In this document: positions 7,966 to 16,694 of the stretch, piece by piece | How positions within the stretch are numbered: position 1 is the stretch's first letter | How the letters are laid out: each line of letters starts with the position of its first letter | Assembly (NCBI RefSeq): GCF_004358025.1 | Contig: NZ_SMTL01000001.1 | Location: 62,001 to 126,000 of the forward strand | DNA: 64,000 bases | Origin: Rhizobium deserti | GTDB taxonomy: Bacteria; Pseudomonadota; Alphaproteobacteria; Rhizobiales; Rhizobiaceae | Direction of reading: 5' to 3' | Notes under the pieces: generated by a model | What the model was told of the DNA's origin: nothing | The model's input: the letters and a program-made list of their open reading frames with translations, nothing else | The model's database searches: none | Made by a program: the position numbers and the translations under genes

Positions 7966-8403
7966 CTAGAGAAGTCCCAAGGCGGCAAGCTCCCGCCTGA
8001 GGTCTTCCGGCATCTGGGCCATGCCCTGACCGAGCGTCCCAAGATCCTCGGGCACATCCTCCGCCTGAAGATAGCGCCAGCCCTGGAAAGGGCGGCGTGG
8101 CTGAGGGACGGTCTCAATCACTTCCGGGCCGAGAATGAGCTGGCATCTCTGTATGCCATCAGCGCCGGTCGCCGTCCTGATGTCACGCAGGCTCTGACGC
8201 GCCATGACCTGTCCTTTGATCACCCAGTAAAGCGAGCCCTCGCTCAGCAATTCCTCGACGCGTTTGGGCACCATGCGCGTGGTATGGATGCTATGCGGTT
8301 CAAGCCCGGCGGCGATCGCGTTCAGGGCACGTTCGGACACCCAGTCCTGCAGATCCTGGATTGAATCGGCGCCGACGCAAAGTTTGATCAAATGAAGAGC
8401 CAT
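7966..8403 (-). CDS. DUF1489 family protein
   Basis: A 145-residue protein matching the DUF1489 family of alphaproteobacteria, recognised from its opening MALHLIKLCVG and the middle GSLYWVIKGQVMARQ and FQGWRYLQAEDVP. Length is normal for the family. No function is known. It is 69 bases downstream of the serine dehydratase gene on the same strand, so the two may be co-transcribed. Confidence 0.88.
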   Translation of the reverse strand: MALHLIKLCVGADSIQDLQDWVSERALNAIAAGLEPHSIHTTRMVPKRVEELLSEGSLYWVIKGQVMARQSLRDIRTATGADGIQRCQLILGPEVIETVPQPRRPFQGWRYLQAEDVPEDLGTLGQGMAQMPEDLRRELAALGLL

Positions 8404-8472
8404 GTCTTCTTCAAGACCTGTCGGCGCCGCAGGTCAAGCTTTGGCGACCGTGCTCCACAGTCACGGTATCAC

Positions 8473-9873
8473 TCAGCATTCGACCACATTGACGGCGAGG
8501 CCGCCGGTCGAGGTTTCCTTGTATTTCTCGCTCATGTCATTGCCCGTCTGGCGCATGGTCTCGATACAGGCGTCGAGCGGCACAAAATGGGTACCGTCTC
8601 CCTTGATGGCGAGCGACGCCGCGGTGACAGCCTTCACCGCCCCCAGCGCATTACGTTCAATGCAAGGTACCTGAACCAGCCCGGCAATCGGATCGCAAGT
8701 CATGCCCAGATGGTGTTCCAGGGCAATCTCAGCGGCGTTTTCGATCTGCTCGGGCGAACCTCCCAGGACAGCAGCAAGGCCCGCCGCAGCCATGGCCGCA
8801 GCAGAACCGACTTCGCCCTGGCAGCCGACTTCGGCTCCAGAAATCGATGCATTGTGCTTGATGATACCTCCAATGGCAGCTGCCGTCAGCAGGAAATTGT
8901 GGATGTCCTCACGCGTCGCGTCCTCGTGAAAATGCAGGTAATATCGTACCGTTGCCGGAATGACCCCTGCTGCGCCATTGGTGGGCGCGGTTACGACCCT
9001 GCCACCCCCCGCGTTTTCCTCGTTGACGGCCATGGCGTACACGCTCAGCCAATCGTTGGCGAGCAAGGGATTGAGACGATTGCTGCGCCACTCCTCGTTG
9101 AGCTTGTCATGGATGGCGCGCGCGCGCCGCTTGACCTTCAAACCGCCGGGCATGATGCCGTCGACCTTCAAGCCCCGGTCGATGCAAGTCGTCATCGCTT
9201 CCCAGATCCGGTCGAGCCCCTGATAGAGGTCGGTGCTGCTGATCTTGGTTTCTTCGTTGGCACGCTTCATCTGGGCGATCGTCAGACCGGACGCCCGGGC
9301 CATTTCCAGCATCTGCCTTGCGGTCGAGAAGGGGTAAGGAACGCGGGTGTCGGTGTCAGATTTCCTTGACCCGCGCATTGTATCGAGTTCGGTATCCGTC
9401 ACCACGAAGCCACCGCCGATGGAATAATAGATGCGCTTGAGGAGCAGGCGGCCATCGGTATCGAAAGCGGAAAAGCTCATGCCGTTGGCATGGCCGGGCA
9501 GTGGCTGCTTTCTGTCGAAGATCAGATCGGTCTTTGGCTGGAAATCGTAAGTTGGATGCCCTGGCGGCGTCACACGCCCGGTTCGCTCCACCAGAGCAAT
9601 GATCTCGTCCATCCGGTCGGGATCGACGGCATGCGGCTCCTCGCCCATCAGCCCCAGGATGACGGCTCTGCCCGTGCCATGGCCGATACCGGTGTATGCC
9701 AACGAGCCATGCAGGCTGACTTTCAACGCCGCGACACGCGCACTGATCGGCCGCGGCCATTCATTGGACAAGACCAATGCCAGAAACCGATTGGCGGCCG
9801 ACATCGGACCCATCGTGTGGGAGCTCGATGGGCCAATGCCGATCTTGAAGACGTCGAAAACGGAAAGAAACAT
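8473..9873 (-). CDS. sdaA: L-serine ammonia-lyase (L-serine dehydratase), single-chain Fe-S type
   Basis: A 466-residue enzyme that deaminates L-serine to pyruvate and ammonia using a [4Fe-4S] cluster, in the cytosol. The beta domain comes first ([18 protein letters not shown] near residue 10), followed by the alpha domain with [16 protein letters not shown] and [19 protein letters not shown], which supply the Cys ligands seen in the family. The frame extends three codons up to a GTG at 9882, but [12 protein letters not shown] is the usual N-terminus, so I start at ATG 9873; neither has a clear ribosome binding site. A DUF599 gene diverges upstream. Confidence 0.95.
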   Translation of the reverse strand: MFLSVFDVFKIGIGPSSSHTMGPMSAANRFLALVLSNEWPRPISARVAALKVSLHGSLAYTGIGHGTGRAVILGLMGEEPHAVDPDRMDEIIALVERTGRVTPPGHPTYDFQPKTDLIFDRKQPLPGHANGMSFSAFDTDGRLLLKRIYYSIGGGFVVTDTELDTMRGSRKSDTDTRVPYPFSTARQMLEMARASGLTIAQMKRANEETKISSTDLYQGLDRIWEAMTTCIDRGLKVDGIMPGGLKVKRRARAIHDKLNEEWRSNRLNPLLANDWLSVYAMAVNEENAGGGRVVTAPTNGAAGVIPATVRYYLHFHEDATREDIHNFLLTAAAIGGIIKHNASISGAEVGCQGEVGSAAAMAAAGLAAVLGGSPEQIENAAEIALEHHLGMTCDPIAGLVQVPCIERNALGAVKAVTAASLAIKGDGTHFVPLDACIETMRQTGNDMSEKYKETSTGGLAVNVVEC

Positions 9874-10075
9874 TACAAACACGCACAGTGAAAGATCATG
9901 GCCAGCCTAAGTCAAACGAGAACGGGCCTCGGGCGGCAGCCCGACATCCTGTTTGATGCGCGCGACATCCTTGAGATAGATAGGAACGAACCAGAATACT
10001 ATAGCACGTCTTGCCGTTATGACGGAAACAAAGCATGAGGGGAGCAACGAAGACAGCTCCAGTCCCGGTGAGCCA

Positions 10076-10774
10076 ATGACAGCCGCTGACTATATTGCGC
10101 TTGCACTCTTTGCCCTGCTTTGGGCGGTCTACTCCTGGCTGACGGCAGGTGGTGGCGCCAAACTCTTCCCGCGCCTCAGCCTCAACCGCGCCATGGCCGA
10201 ACGACGCAAGCGGTGGATCTACAATTCGCTGAACCGCGACCTCAAAATGATCGACACGCAGATCATGGCAGGGCTGCAGAACGGCACGGCTTTCTTCGCA
10301 TCCACATCGATCTTCGCGATCGGCGGCTGCTTTGCCCTCCTCGGCGCAACCGACAAGGTGGACGCCATTTTTGGCAATCTGCCCTTCGTGGCCTATGGAG
10401 GCCGCACCGCCTTTGAGCTCAAGGTTGCTGGCCTGACGTTTCTGTTCGGCTATGCCTTCTTCAAGTTCGGCTGGTCCTACCGGTTGTTCAACTACTGTAC
10501 GATCCTGTTCGGCGGCCTGCCGATGATGTCGGAGGCAGCCGGCGACCGGCGCGCAGCTGAACGGGCTGCGGATCAGGTGGTGCGGATGAACACAATCGCT
10601 GCCGCCAATTTCAACGCGGGCCTCAGGGCGATCTTCTTGTCGATCGGATATCTCGGCTGGTTTGTCGGCCCTTATATGTTCATCGCCATGACGCTGGTGG
10701 TCATCATCGTGCTGACCCGGCGCCAGTATTTTTCGCAGGCGCGGCTGGCAATCATGGATCGCGATCCTGAATAG
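10076..10774 (+). CDS. DUF599 family integral membrane protein
   Basis: A 232-residue protein with about four transmembrane segments, matching the DUF599 family by the opening MTAADYIALALFALLWAVY, the cytoplasmic RKRWIYNSLNRDLKMIDTQIM and the FGWSYRLFNYCTILFGGLP block. I prefer ATG 10076, preceded by GGTGAG; an in-frame ATG at 10019 would add 19 polar residues. Function of the family is unknown. It is followed 10 bases later by another membrane protein gene on the same strand. Confidence 0.82.
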   Translation: MTAADYIALALFALLWAVYSWLTAGGGAKLFPRLSLNRAMAERRKRWIYNSLNRDLKMIDTQIMAGLQNGTAFFASTSIFAIGGCFALLGATDKVDAIFGNLPFVAYGGRTAFELKVAGLTFLFGYAFFKFGWSYRLFNYCTILFGGLPMMSEAAGDRRAAERAADQVVRMNTIAAANFNAGLRAIFLSIGYLGWFVGPYMFIAMTLVVIIVLTRRQYFSQARLAIMDRDPE

Positions 10775-10784
10775 ATCAGAAAGA

Positions 10785-11783
10785 TTGAATGTGACCGCCT
10801 CCGATAGCCAGACCCCATCACCACGCGTGCCTCGCATTACCCTCATAGACACATTAAGGGGCGTGGCACTGATCGCCATGGCGACCTATCACTTCACCTG
10901 GGATCTGGAATTCTTCGGCTACGTGGAGCCGGGAACGGCGACGCAAGGGTTTTTCCGTATCTATGCCCGATCAATTGCGAGTTCCTTCCTCTTCCTGGCA
11001 GGCATCAGCCTCGTGTTGGCACATTACCCGCATGTCCGCTGGCGTTGGTTCTGGAAACGGTTCGCCGTAGTCGCTGGAGCGGCCACCGCGATCAGCCTTG
11101 CCACACTGATCGTCTTCCCGAGCGAATGGATCTATTTCGGCATCCTGCATAATATCGCCATATCCAGTCTCATCGGCATCGCCTTCCTGCGGTTGCCGAT
11201 CTTCATTCCCGCAGCCTTGGCATTCCTGGTCATCTTGGGCATGGTCGTCGACTACAGCCTGATGCCCGGCATGCTCGACTTGCCCGTCTTCAATACGCGC
11301 TTTCTCAGCTGGATCGGATTTGCGGAGATCCCTCCCCGCTCCAATGATTATGTGCCGCTTTTCCCGTGGATTGCCGCCCTGCTGCTGGGCATTGCCCTTG
11401 CCCGCCTTGCTCTGGCGCAGCAATGGCTGCCTAGATTGGCGGCGGTACAAACGAAACCCAATCTGCTTTCAAAGGCCGGGCGGCACAGCCTCATCATCTA
11501 CCTTGTCCACCAGCCCATCTTGATCGCCATCGTCTACCTGATATCGCTCGTTCACCCGGCTCCGCCAACAGATCCGCGCCAGAATTATGTTTTGAGCTGT
11601 GAGATGAGTTGCCGCCAGACAGGCGGCGACCAGCCTCTATGCCGGCATTTCTGCAGCTGCACTGCAGACCGTTTGATCGCAGGTCAATTGATGACGCCGT
11701 TGCAGACCGGAGCGATCTCGGCGCAGGACGACCGCATTCAGACGATCGCCGAGCAGTGCTCGATTAGCGAGCCCCTGCCGTGA
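10785..11783 (+). CDS. DUF1624 membrane protein (heparan-alpha-glucosaminide acetyltransferase-like)
   Basis: A 332-residue polytopic protein with about eight hydrophobic segments. The N-terminus RITLIDTLRGVALIAMATYHFTWDL is the signature of DUF1624, related to acyltransferase-3 and heparan N-acetyltransferases; the His in TYHFTWD is the conserved candidate active-site residue. The last 70 residues are soluble and hold six Cys (CEMSCRQ, CRHFCSC), an unusual cluster that could bind metal or form disulfides. The start is a TTG at 10785 after AGAAAG; GTG 10791 is the alternative. It probably moves an acyl group across the membrane, but the substrate is unknown. Confidence 0.82.
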   Translation: MNVTASDSQTPSPRVPRITLIDTLRGVALIAMATYHFTWDLEFFGYVEPGTATQGFFRIYARSIASSFLFLAGISLVLAHYPHVRWRWFWKRFAVVAGAATAISLATLIVFPSEWIYFGILHNIAISSLIGIAFLRLPIFIPAALAFLVILGMVVDYSLMPGMLDLPVFNTRFLSWIGFAEIPPRSNDYVPLFPWIAALLLGIALARLALAQQWLPRLAAVQTKPNLLSKAGRHSLIIYLVHQPILIAIVYLISLVHPAPPTDPRQNYVLSCEMSCRQTGGDQPLCRHFCSCTADRLIAGQLMTPLQTGAISAQDDRIQTIAEQCSISEPLP

Positions 11784-11789
11784 GTGAAG

Positions 11790-12176
11790 TCAGGTGCCGA
11801 CGCCGATCTCGGCCAAACGCGTCAGGCAGGCTTCCTCGACATTATTAAGCTCGGAAAGCGTATCGTCGATATCCTTGCGCTTCTGGCGGAGTTCGTCGCG
11901 CTTCTCGTCAACGCGCTTCATCAGCAGCTTCAGCTGCCCCATTTCACCTGGCGGTTCCTTGTAGATCTGAATGATCTCGCGGATTTCTGCGATGGTGAAG
12001 CCGATGCGCCGACCGCGCAGGATTTCTTGGATCAGGCGGCGATCCGCTATCCGGAAAAGCCGCGTACGGCCACGCCGCTCTGGATGGATGAGCCCCTCAT
12101 CCTCGTAAAAGCGAAGGGTGCGGGTCGAAACGCCGAATTCCCGCGTCAGCTCCGTGATCGTATAAAACTTGTCCAC
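11790..12176 (-). CDS. MerR family transcriptional regulator (LiuR-like)
   Basis: A 128-residue activator/repressor. The winged helix-turn-helix lies at residues 5-75 (YTITELTREFGVSTRTLRFYEDEGLI), followed by a dimerisation coiled coil at about 80-120 rich in Lys/Glu heptads. The C-terminus lacks the Cys residues of metal-sensing MerR proteins. The layout and sequence resemble the LiuR-type MerR regulators of branched-chain amino acid catabolism, but no such genes are nearby, so the effector is open. A near-perfect 26-bp palindrome lies 31-56 bases before its start, which points to self-regulation. It follows mgtE on the same strand. Confidence 0.9.
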   Translation of the reverse strand: MDKFYTITELTREFGVSTRTLRFYEDEGLIHPERRGRTRLFRIADRRLIQEILRGRRIGFTIAEIREIIQIYKEPPGEMGQLKLLMKRVDEKRDELRQKRKDIDDTLSELNNVEEACLTRLAEIGVGT

Positions 12177-12206
12177 AATGGCTTCCTGCTGTCTAAGCCG
12201 AACCGT

Positions 12207-12232
12207 AATTGACTTTTACGTAACAGTCAATT
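12207..12232 (-). promoter_or_regulatory. 26-bp palindromic operator of the MerR gene
   Basis: Outer arms AATTGACT / AGTCAATT and a central TTACGTAA share one centre; 24 of 26 positions are symmetric, with a single mismatched pair. On the minus strand it includes a TTGACT that can serve as a -35 for merR. The pattern (TTGAC, TTACGTAA, GTCAA) fits what is described for LiuR-type sites. It lies in the 67-base gap between mgtE and merR. Confidence 0.65.
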
Positions 12233-12243
12233 TTCGGAGACAT

Positions 12244-13662
12244 TCAGCGGATCGCAAACCACCATGTGGCAAGGCCGAGGAAGGAGAAAAAGCCCGTCGT
12301 ATCCGTGATTGCGGTCACGAAAACGGCCGAGGAAACGGCAGGATCAGCGCCTGCCCTGTCGAGCAGCAGCGGGATCATGATGCCGGCCATGGCGGCGGCG
12401 AACATGTTGATCAGCATGGCGGTCGCGATCAGCCCGCCAATATGGATGTCGTGAAACCACAACCCAGCCACCAACCCTACCAGACAGCCGATGAGGCAGC
12501 CGTTGATTAGGCCGACGCCGGCCTCGCGCCGGGCGACGCGCCAGGCATTGTGGATGTCGAGGTTGCGGGTGGCCAGGGCCCTCACCGTCACCGTCATCGT
12601 CTGCGAGCCGGCATTGCCGCCCATTCCGGCAACGATGGGCATGAGGATCGCAAGTGCTACAACCTGCTCGATCGTCGCCTCGAAGAGAGAGATGACCGAA
12701 GCGGAAATGAAAGCGGTCACGAGATTGACCAGCAGCCAGGGAACGCGCGACCGGGAAGTGTCCACGACCGTATCGGAAAGCTCCTCGTCGCCGACGCCAC
12801 TGAGACGCATAATGTCTTCTTCCGCTTCCTCCTGGATCACATCGACGACGTCGTCGATGGTCAGCACGCCGACCAGCCGTCCATTGTCGTCCACCACTGC
12901 GGCCGATAGCAGGTCATATTGCTCGAAGAGCTGGGCTGCCTCTTCCTGGTCCATATCGGCAGGGATGGGGTAATTCGTCTGCCGCATGATCGTTTCGATC
13001 TTGAGCTGACGCTTTGTCCGGAGAATGCGATCGAGATCGACAACACCGAGAAGTTTGAACGTCGGGTCGATGACGAAGATCTGCGTAAAACTGTCCGGCA
13101 GATCTTCTTCGTCGCGCATGTAGTCGATGGTCTGGCCAACGGTCCAGAACGGCGGCACTGCAACGAACTCCGTTTGCATGCGACGGCCGGCCGAACTTTC
13201 CGGATAGTCGAGCGCCCGACGCAACCGTACCCGCTCCGTAAACGGCAACTGCGCGAGGATCTCTTCCCGGTCCTCCTGATCGAGATCCTCCAGAATGTAG
13301 ACGGCATCGTCGGAATCGAGATCACCGATCGCCGCGGCGATCTGCGCATTGGGCATCTGGTCGACGATCTCGAGGCGGATCGCCTCGTCCACCTCTGTCA
13401 ATGCCGTGAGGTCAAAATCCTTTCCGAGAAGGCGCACGAGCGCTCGTCTCTGGTCTGGCAAAATGGACTCCAGAAGGTCACCCAATTCTGATTCGTGCAG
13501 GCGGGCAACGTGGTTGCGCAGGAAAAGCACGTCACGGTCTGCGATGGAGGCTCCGACCATGGCGAGAAAATCTGCACGGATCGAGCCATCCTCAGCGTAG
13601 ATGTCGTCGCCGGCTTCTTCCCTTCTGGTGCGGACGCGCTTGTCTTCGCCGATATCGCTCAT
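12244..13662 (-). CDS. mgtE: Magnesium transporter MgtE
   Basis: A 472-residue Mg2+ channel/transporter of the inner membrane. In order: the cytoplasmic MgtE N domain (about 40-150, HEIS-like helical repeats), a CBS pair (about 155-280, with VVDLDRILRTKRQ and LVGVLTIDDVVDVIQEE) that gates on cytosolic Mg2+, and five transmembrane helices (about 300-470) with the pore motif PIVAGMGGNAGSQT. Length is normal. I looked for a magnesium riboswitch in its leader and saw none. It ends 67 bases before the merR gene. Confidence 0.95.
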   Translation of the reverse strand: MSDIGEDKRVRTRREEAGDDIYAEDGSIRADFLAMVGASIADRDVLFLRNHVARLHESELGDLLESILPDQRRALVRLLGKDFDLTALTEVDEAIRLEIVDQMPNAQIAAAIGDLDSDDAVYILEDLDQEDREEILAQLPFTERVRLRRALDYPESSAGRRMQTEFVAVPPFWTVGQTIDYMRDEEDLPDSFTQIFVIDPTFKLLGVVDLDRILRTKRQLKIETIMRQTNYPIPADMDQEEAAQLFEQYDLLSAAVVDDNGRLVGVLTIDDVVDVIQEEAEEDIMRLSGVGDEELSDTVVDTSRSRVPWLLVNLVTAFISASVISLFEATIEQVVALAILMPIVAGMGGNAGSQTMTVTVRALATRNLDIHNAWRVARREAGVGLINGCLIGCLVGLVAGLWFHDIHIGGLIATAMLINMFAAAMAGIMIPLLLDRAGADPAVSSAVFVTAITDTTGFFSFLGLATWWFAIR

Positions 13663-13864
13663 TGCGCCCTCGTTTCCTGCACCTGACCGTCAGGAGAATG
13701 GCGGTCGAAAACTTATTGTCAACAACCGGATAGGTAGACATTGACGTCCAGCTCTTGCCGCCGCCCGTCTGCTAGAGCAAATGGCTCTGCGGGTCCAGTC
13801 TGCTGCCGCGTTGCGAATTCGGTAGAGGTGCAGACGGGTCGCGAAGTTCAGCGAGGCTGCCAAC

Positions 13865-14367
13865 ATGACCGTCATGAAAATCCTGCGTTATCCCGATCCT
13901 GGTCTTTCCACATCCTGCCGACCGGTGACCACCTTCGACGCAGACCTGGTGACGCTGGCGAACGACCTCTCGAAACTATGCGGGCGGCGCCCGGGGTCGG
14001 CATTACAGCCGCCCATGTCGGTGTCTTCTTACGGCTCGTGGTCTTGCAACTGGAGCCGGCCAGAGAATCGCGCTTCTACGTCAACCCGCAGATCCTTTCC
14101 GCCTCAGCGGAAACCATGCGTCACATGGAGGGAAGCGTGTCCATGCCCGGCGCTACTGCCGAAGTGGAAAGGCCTCGAAAGATCCACTTCCGCTATCAGG
14201 ATCTCAGCGGGCTGGTGCACGAGGAAGAGGCAGAGGGTTTCTACGCGATCTGCATGCAGCACGAAATCGATCAGCTGGATGGCCTATTCTGGCTGCGGAG
14301 GCTGTCGCGACTGAAGCGGGATCGTCTGGTCCGTCGCTGGGAAAAGGATATCGCCATGTCGGATTGA
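13865..14367 (+). pseudogene. Peptide deformylase-like gene interrupted by a frameshift
   Basis: The start (MTVMKILRYPDPGLS, ATG 13865 after GAGG) and the rest of the protein lie in different frames. Reading switches at about 13972-13980, where one base, probably an A in TCGAAACTATG, seems to be missing; after it the frame gives MRAAPGVGITAAHVG and runs to the TGA at 14367. Restored, it would be about 167 residues. It is also a non-classical deformylase: motif 1 has AAH where AxQ is usual, motif 2 is EGSVSMPG with Ser for the metal-binding Cys, and motif 3 is HEIDQ, not HExxH. Such metal-site-lacking paralogues occur in rhizobia. A sequencing error could mimic the frameshift; the site is not a standard slippery heptamer. 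Confidence 0.75.
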
Positions 14368-14420
14368 AGCCGGTGCTCCTGGCAGCTGCAGAATTCACCG
14401 CAGGCTTTCCATTCTCTCAG

Positions 14421-14445
14421 GGAACCGACCAAGTTCTACCGGGTT
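14421..14445 (+). promoter_or_regulatory. EcfG-type general stress promoter candidate
   Basis: GGAAC at 14421-14425, then 16 bases, then GGTT at 14442-14445. The alphaproteobacterial EcfG consensus is GGAAC-N16/17-CGTT, so one position differs. It would start transcription about 60 bases before the BON-domain gene, a typical stress protein. Confidence 0.45.
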
Positions 14446-14512
14446 CTATGACTACCGCGTGACGATCAGCAGGTCGGACCGCCCGTAAACCGGAAGAAGA
14501 CAGGAGATCACC

Positions 14513-15010
14513 ATGACGGCCGAAAGGAAGGTAGACGATATATCGCGTGAGGAAGACTATCGCGATTACGATACCCGCAACATTGACCAAGGTTGGCCCT
14601 ATGCCGACCAGCCGGGCGCAACCTCTGATCCGGTCGAGAACGCCGCTTACGGAGATCCGGAAGCCAATTTCGACAGGGAGCGAAACAAGGGCTACCGAGT
14701 CGACGAAGTCGATGCTGACGGCATGGAAGAACGTATTGTCGACAGCGCAGTGCCGGCCACCCAGGGGCTGGAAGAAGCCGACGATCTTGAAGAGCGGATT
14801 ACCGACGCCCTCGATGCACTTGAGATTATCGAGATGGACCTGATCGATGTCCATGTCGAAGACGGCAAGGTCACCGTCGAAGGCACTGTCGACGAGGCGT
14901 CGACGGCCCGCAAGATCGGAAGAACGATCCAGGGCATAGCCGGTGTCCGTGCCGTCACCAACAACCTCACGCTTGCCGGCGTCGATACCCGCATTCCCGA
15001 TGACGACTAA
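14513..15010 (+). CDS. BON domain protein
   Basis: A 165-residue acidic, hydrophilic protein. Residues 1-85 are disordered and rich in Asp, Glu, Arg and Tyr; one BON domain fills about 88-158 (ERITDALDALE ... VEDGKVTVEGTVDEASTARKIGRTIQGIAGVRAVTNNL). No signal peptide is seen, so unlike OsmY it should be cytoplasmic. BON domains bind phospholipid or peptidoglycan-linked surfaces in other proteins. AGGAG precedes the ATG, and an EcfG-type promoter candidate stands about 70 bases upstream. The stop codon overlaps that of the convergent osmC gene (CTAA). Confidence 0.88.
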   Translation: MTAERKVDDISREEDYRDYDTRNIDQGWPYADQPGATSDPVENAAYGDPEANFDRERNKGYRVDEVDADGMEERIVDSAVPATQGLEEADDLEERITDALDALEIIEMDLIDVHVEDGKVTVEGTVDEASTARKIGRTIQGIAGVRAVTNNLTLAGVDTRIPDDD

Positions 15011-15429
15011 TTGGCAGCGACCGAGAATGTCGGCAGCGCTTTGAGGGTGTTGCTGACGGTGCAGATCTCTTCCGCCATATGGGAGATCTGCGCCTTTTCG
15101 TGAATGCTCAGATCGCCGTCTACCGCCAGCGAAATCCTGAAATGCATAATCCGGGAAGGTCCCTCTTGGGCCTTATCTCCCGTCACATGTGCCCGCACTT
15201 CGCTCAGCCTGTCCAGCAAGCCGAGTTTGCTCGCGGCGATGCGGCCGCTCAGCACGAGACAGCCGGCCAGCGACGAGAACATCAGGTCAAGGGGGTTAAA
15301 GCCGGGTTCGGCGGCTCCCGTGACTATTCCCACCTCGCCGCCCGTATCACTGGTTACTCGCGGATGGCCGAAACGCCCGACAGCAGCGGTTGCGCCGATC
15401 GGCCGCGTCTTGATCTTCACCTCGACCAT
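15007..15429 (-). CDS. OsmC family protein
   Basis: A 140-residue OsmC/Ohr-fold protein, a family of thiol peroxidases that reduce organic hydroperoxides. The two Cys expected for the family are present: one in SSLAGCLVLSGRIAA (near 57) and one in EEICTVSNTLK (near 122). It lacks the typical Ohr signature and is closer to the YhfA/OsmC-like branch, so peroxidase activity is likely but not certain. It lies 3 bases downstream of lipB on the same strand, and may be co-transcribed with it. Confidence 0.88.
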   Translation of the reverse strand: MVEVKIKTRPIGATAAVGRFGHPRVTSDTGGEVGIVTGAAEPGFNPLDLMFSSLAGCLVLSGRIAASKLGLLDRLSEVRAHVTGDKAQEGPSRIMHFRISLAVDGDLSIHEKAQISHMAEEICTVSNTLKALPTFSVAAN

Positions 15430-15432
15430 GAT

Positions 15433-16161
15433 TCAGACTTCCTTGGCTTCCATCCGGGACGGGCCGAATATCTCCTCGAATGCCTCCCGCAAGCGCATAT
15501 CGACATCCGCCATCATGACCGGCAGACCGAGATCCACCAGGCTCGTCACACCGTAAGTGCTGATCCCACAGGGGACGATGCCAGAAAAATGAGACAAGTC
15601 CGGCTCGACGTTGATGGAAAGTCCGTGGAAGCTCACCCAGCGGCGCAGCCGGATGCCGAGCGCAGCAATCTTGTCTTCCGCCATCGATCCATCCGGCCGA
15701 AGCAGCTTTTCTGGCCGCCTCACCCAAACGCCAACGCGATCCTCACGCCGCTCGCCGCGCACGTTCATCATGTCCAGCGTCCGGATTACCAGGTCCTCGA
15801 GCGCCGCCACATAGGCCCGTACGTCCTGGCGCCGCCGCTTCAGGTCCAACATCACGTAGACGACCCGCTGGCCTGGACCGTGATAGGTATATTCTCCGCC
15901 GCGACCGGTCGAAAATACCGGAAAGCGATCCGGCTCGATCAGGTCTGCGACATCAGCGCTCGTGCCTGCCGTGTAAAGCGGCGGGTGCTCGACCAGCCAG
16001 ACCAGTTCGTCTGCTTCGCCATCGGCTATGGCCGCAACCTGCCGCTCCATCTCCGCCACCGCCTCCTCATACGGGACCGGATCGTCGGAGATTCGCCAGC
16101 GCACCGGGGGAGAGCCCGGCTGCGGCAACATGGAAGCGTGCAGTTCTGTTCGTGTCAGCAT
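15433..16161 (-). CDS. lipB: Lipoyl(octanoyl) transferase
   Basis: A 242-residue enzyme that moves octanoate from acyl carrier protein to lipoyl domains such as GcvH, the first step in lipoate assembly. The [20 protein letters not shown] block, the catalytic Lys in [21 protein letters not shown] and the nucleophilic Cys in [14 protein letters not shown] are all present. Alternative start at MLPQPGS, 10 codons in. GcvH, one of its substrates, is encoded about 13 kb away in this window. osmC follows on the same strand. Confidence 0.95.
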   Translation of the reverse strand: MLTRTELHASMLPQPGSPPVRWRISDDPVPYEEAVAEMERQVAAIADGEADELVWLVEHPPLYTAGTSADVADLIEPDRFPVFSTGRGGEYTYHGPGQRVVYVMLDLKRRRQDVRAYVAALEDLVIRTLDMMNVRGERREDRVGVWVRRPEKLLRPDGSMAEDKIAALGIRLRRWVSFHGLSINVEPDLSHFSGIVPCGISTYGVTSLVDLGLPVMMADVDMRLREAFEEIFGPSRMEAKEV

Positions 16162-16270
16162 GGGTGTCTTCTTGCAAAAAGGAAATGCAGCGGCAAGGCC
16201 TGTTTATTGGCGCTTGATATAGGGATCCAAACGCGATTTTTTTATCCTTCAAAAATCTGTCATGGCGCCC

Positions 16271-16299
16271 TTGTGCACCCCAAATCCTTTTGCTACATG
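16271..16299 (+). promoter_or_regulatory. Possible promoter of tRNA-Leu
   Basis: TTGTGC, 17 bases, TACATG, ending about 37 bases before the tRNA. The match to consensus is modest but the spacing is right and a tRNA promoter is expected here. Confidence 0.3.
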
Positions 16300-16335
16300 C
16301 TGCCCCGCCGACGCAAAATCGGCGCCTACCACGAT

Positions 16336-16420
16336 GCGGTCGTGGCGGAATTGGTAGACGCGCAGCGTTGAGGTCGCTGTGGGGCAACCCGTGGAAGTTC
16401 GAGTCTTCTCGACCGCACCA
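16336..16420 (+). tRNA. tRNA-Leu (anticodon GAG)
   Basis: An 85-base class II tRNA. The acceptor arms GCGGTCG and CGACCGC pair fully, with discriminator A and an encoded CCA. The anticodon stem CAGCG/CGCTG encloses TTGAGGT, giving anticodon GAG, which reads CUC and CUU. A long variable arm with GGGG...CCC follows, then the T-loop TTCGAGT. It is solitary, downstream of and divergent from lipB. Confidence 0.95.
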
Positions 16421-16694
16421 TTCTCTCCGCTAGGAGGGTATCTAGACGTCAGCATACAAGCATAATCGTGCGACTGCCAGATCCTCATGGCGCGGCACGA
16501 TGCAGTTTGCGCCAGCCAGGCCGATCGACGTTCTATTGCTACTTCCGCAATCAGTTAAGTTCTGGCCGGAACGGGCGACCAAAGATGGATCAGAGTCTCT
16601 TACAGATCCTCTCTGAAAGCAGCCGATCCAGAGCATGCTGCTTGAACATCATCGGGCGCTGTGATTGAAGGGGTCATCCTTCGAAAGTGCCCGC

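Noticed and set aside
13663..13864. Magnesium riboswitch upstream of mgtE
   Set aside because: No M-box-like conserved blocks were seen in the mgtE leader.
16336..16694. tRNA-Leu as an integration site
   Set aside because: No integrase, no repeat of the tRNA 3' end and no foreign-looking genes follow; the next gene is an ordinary DMT transporter.
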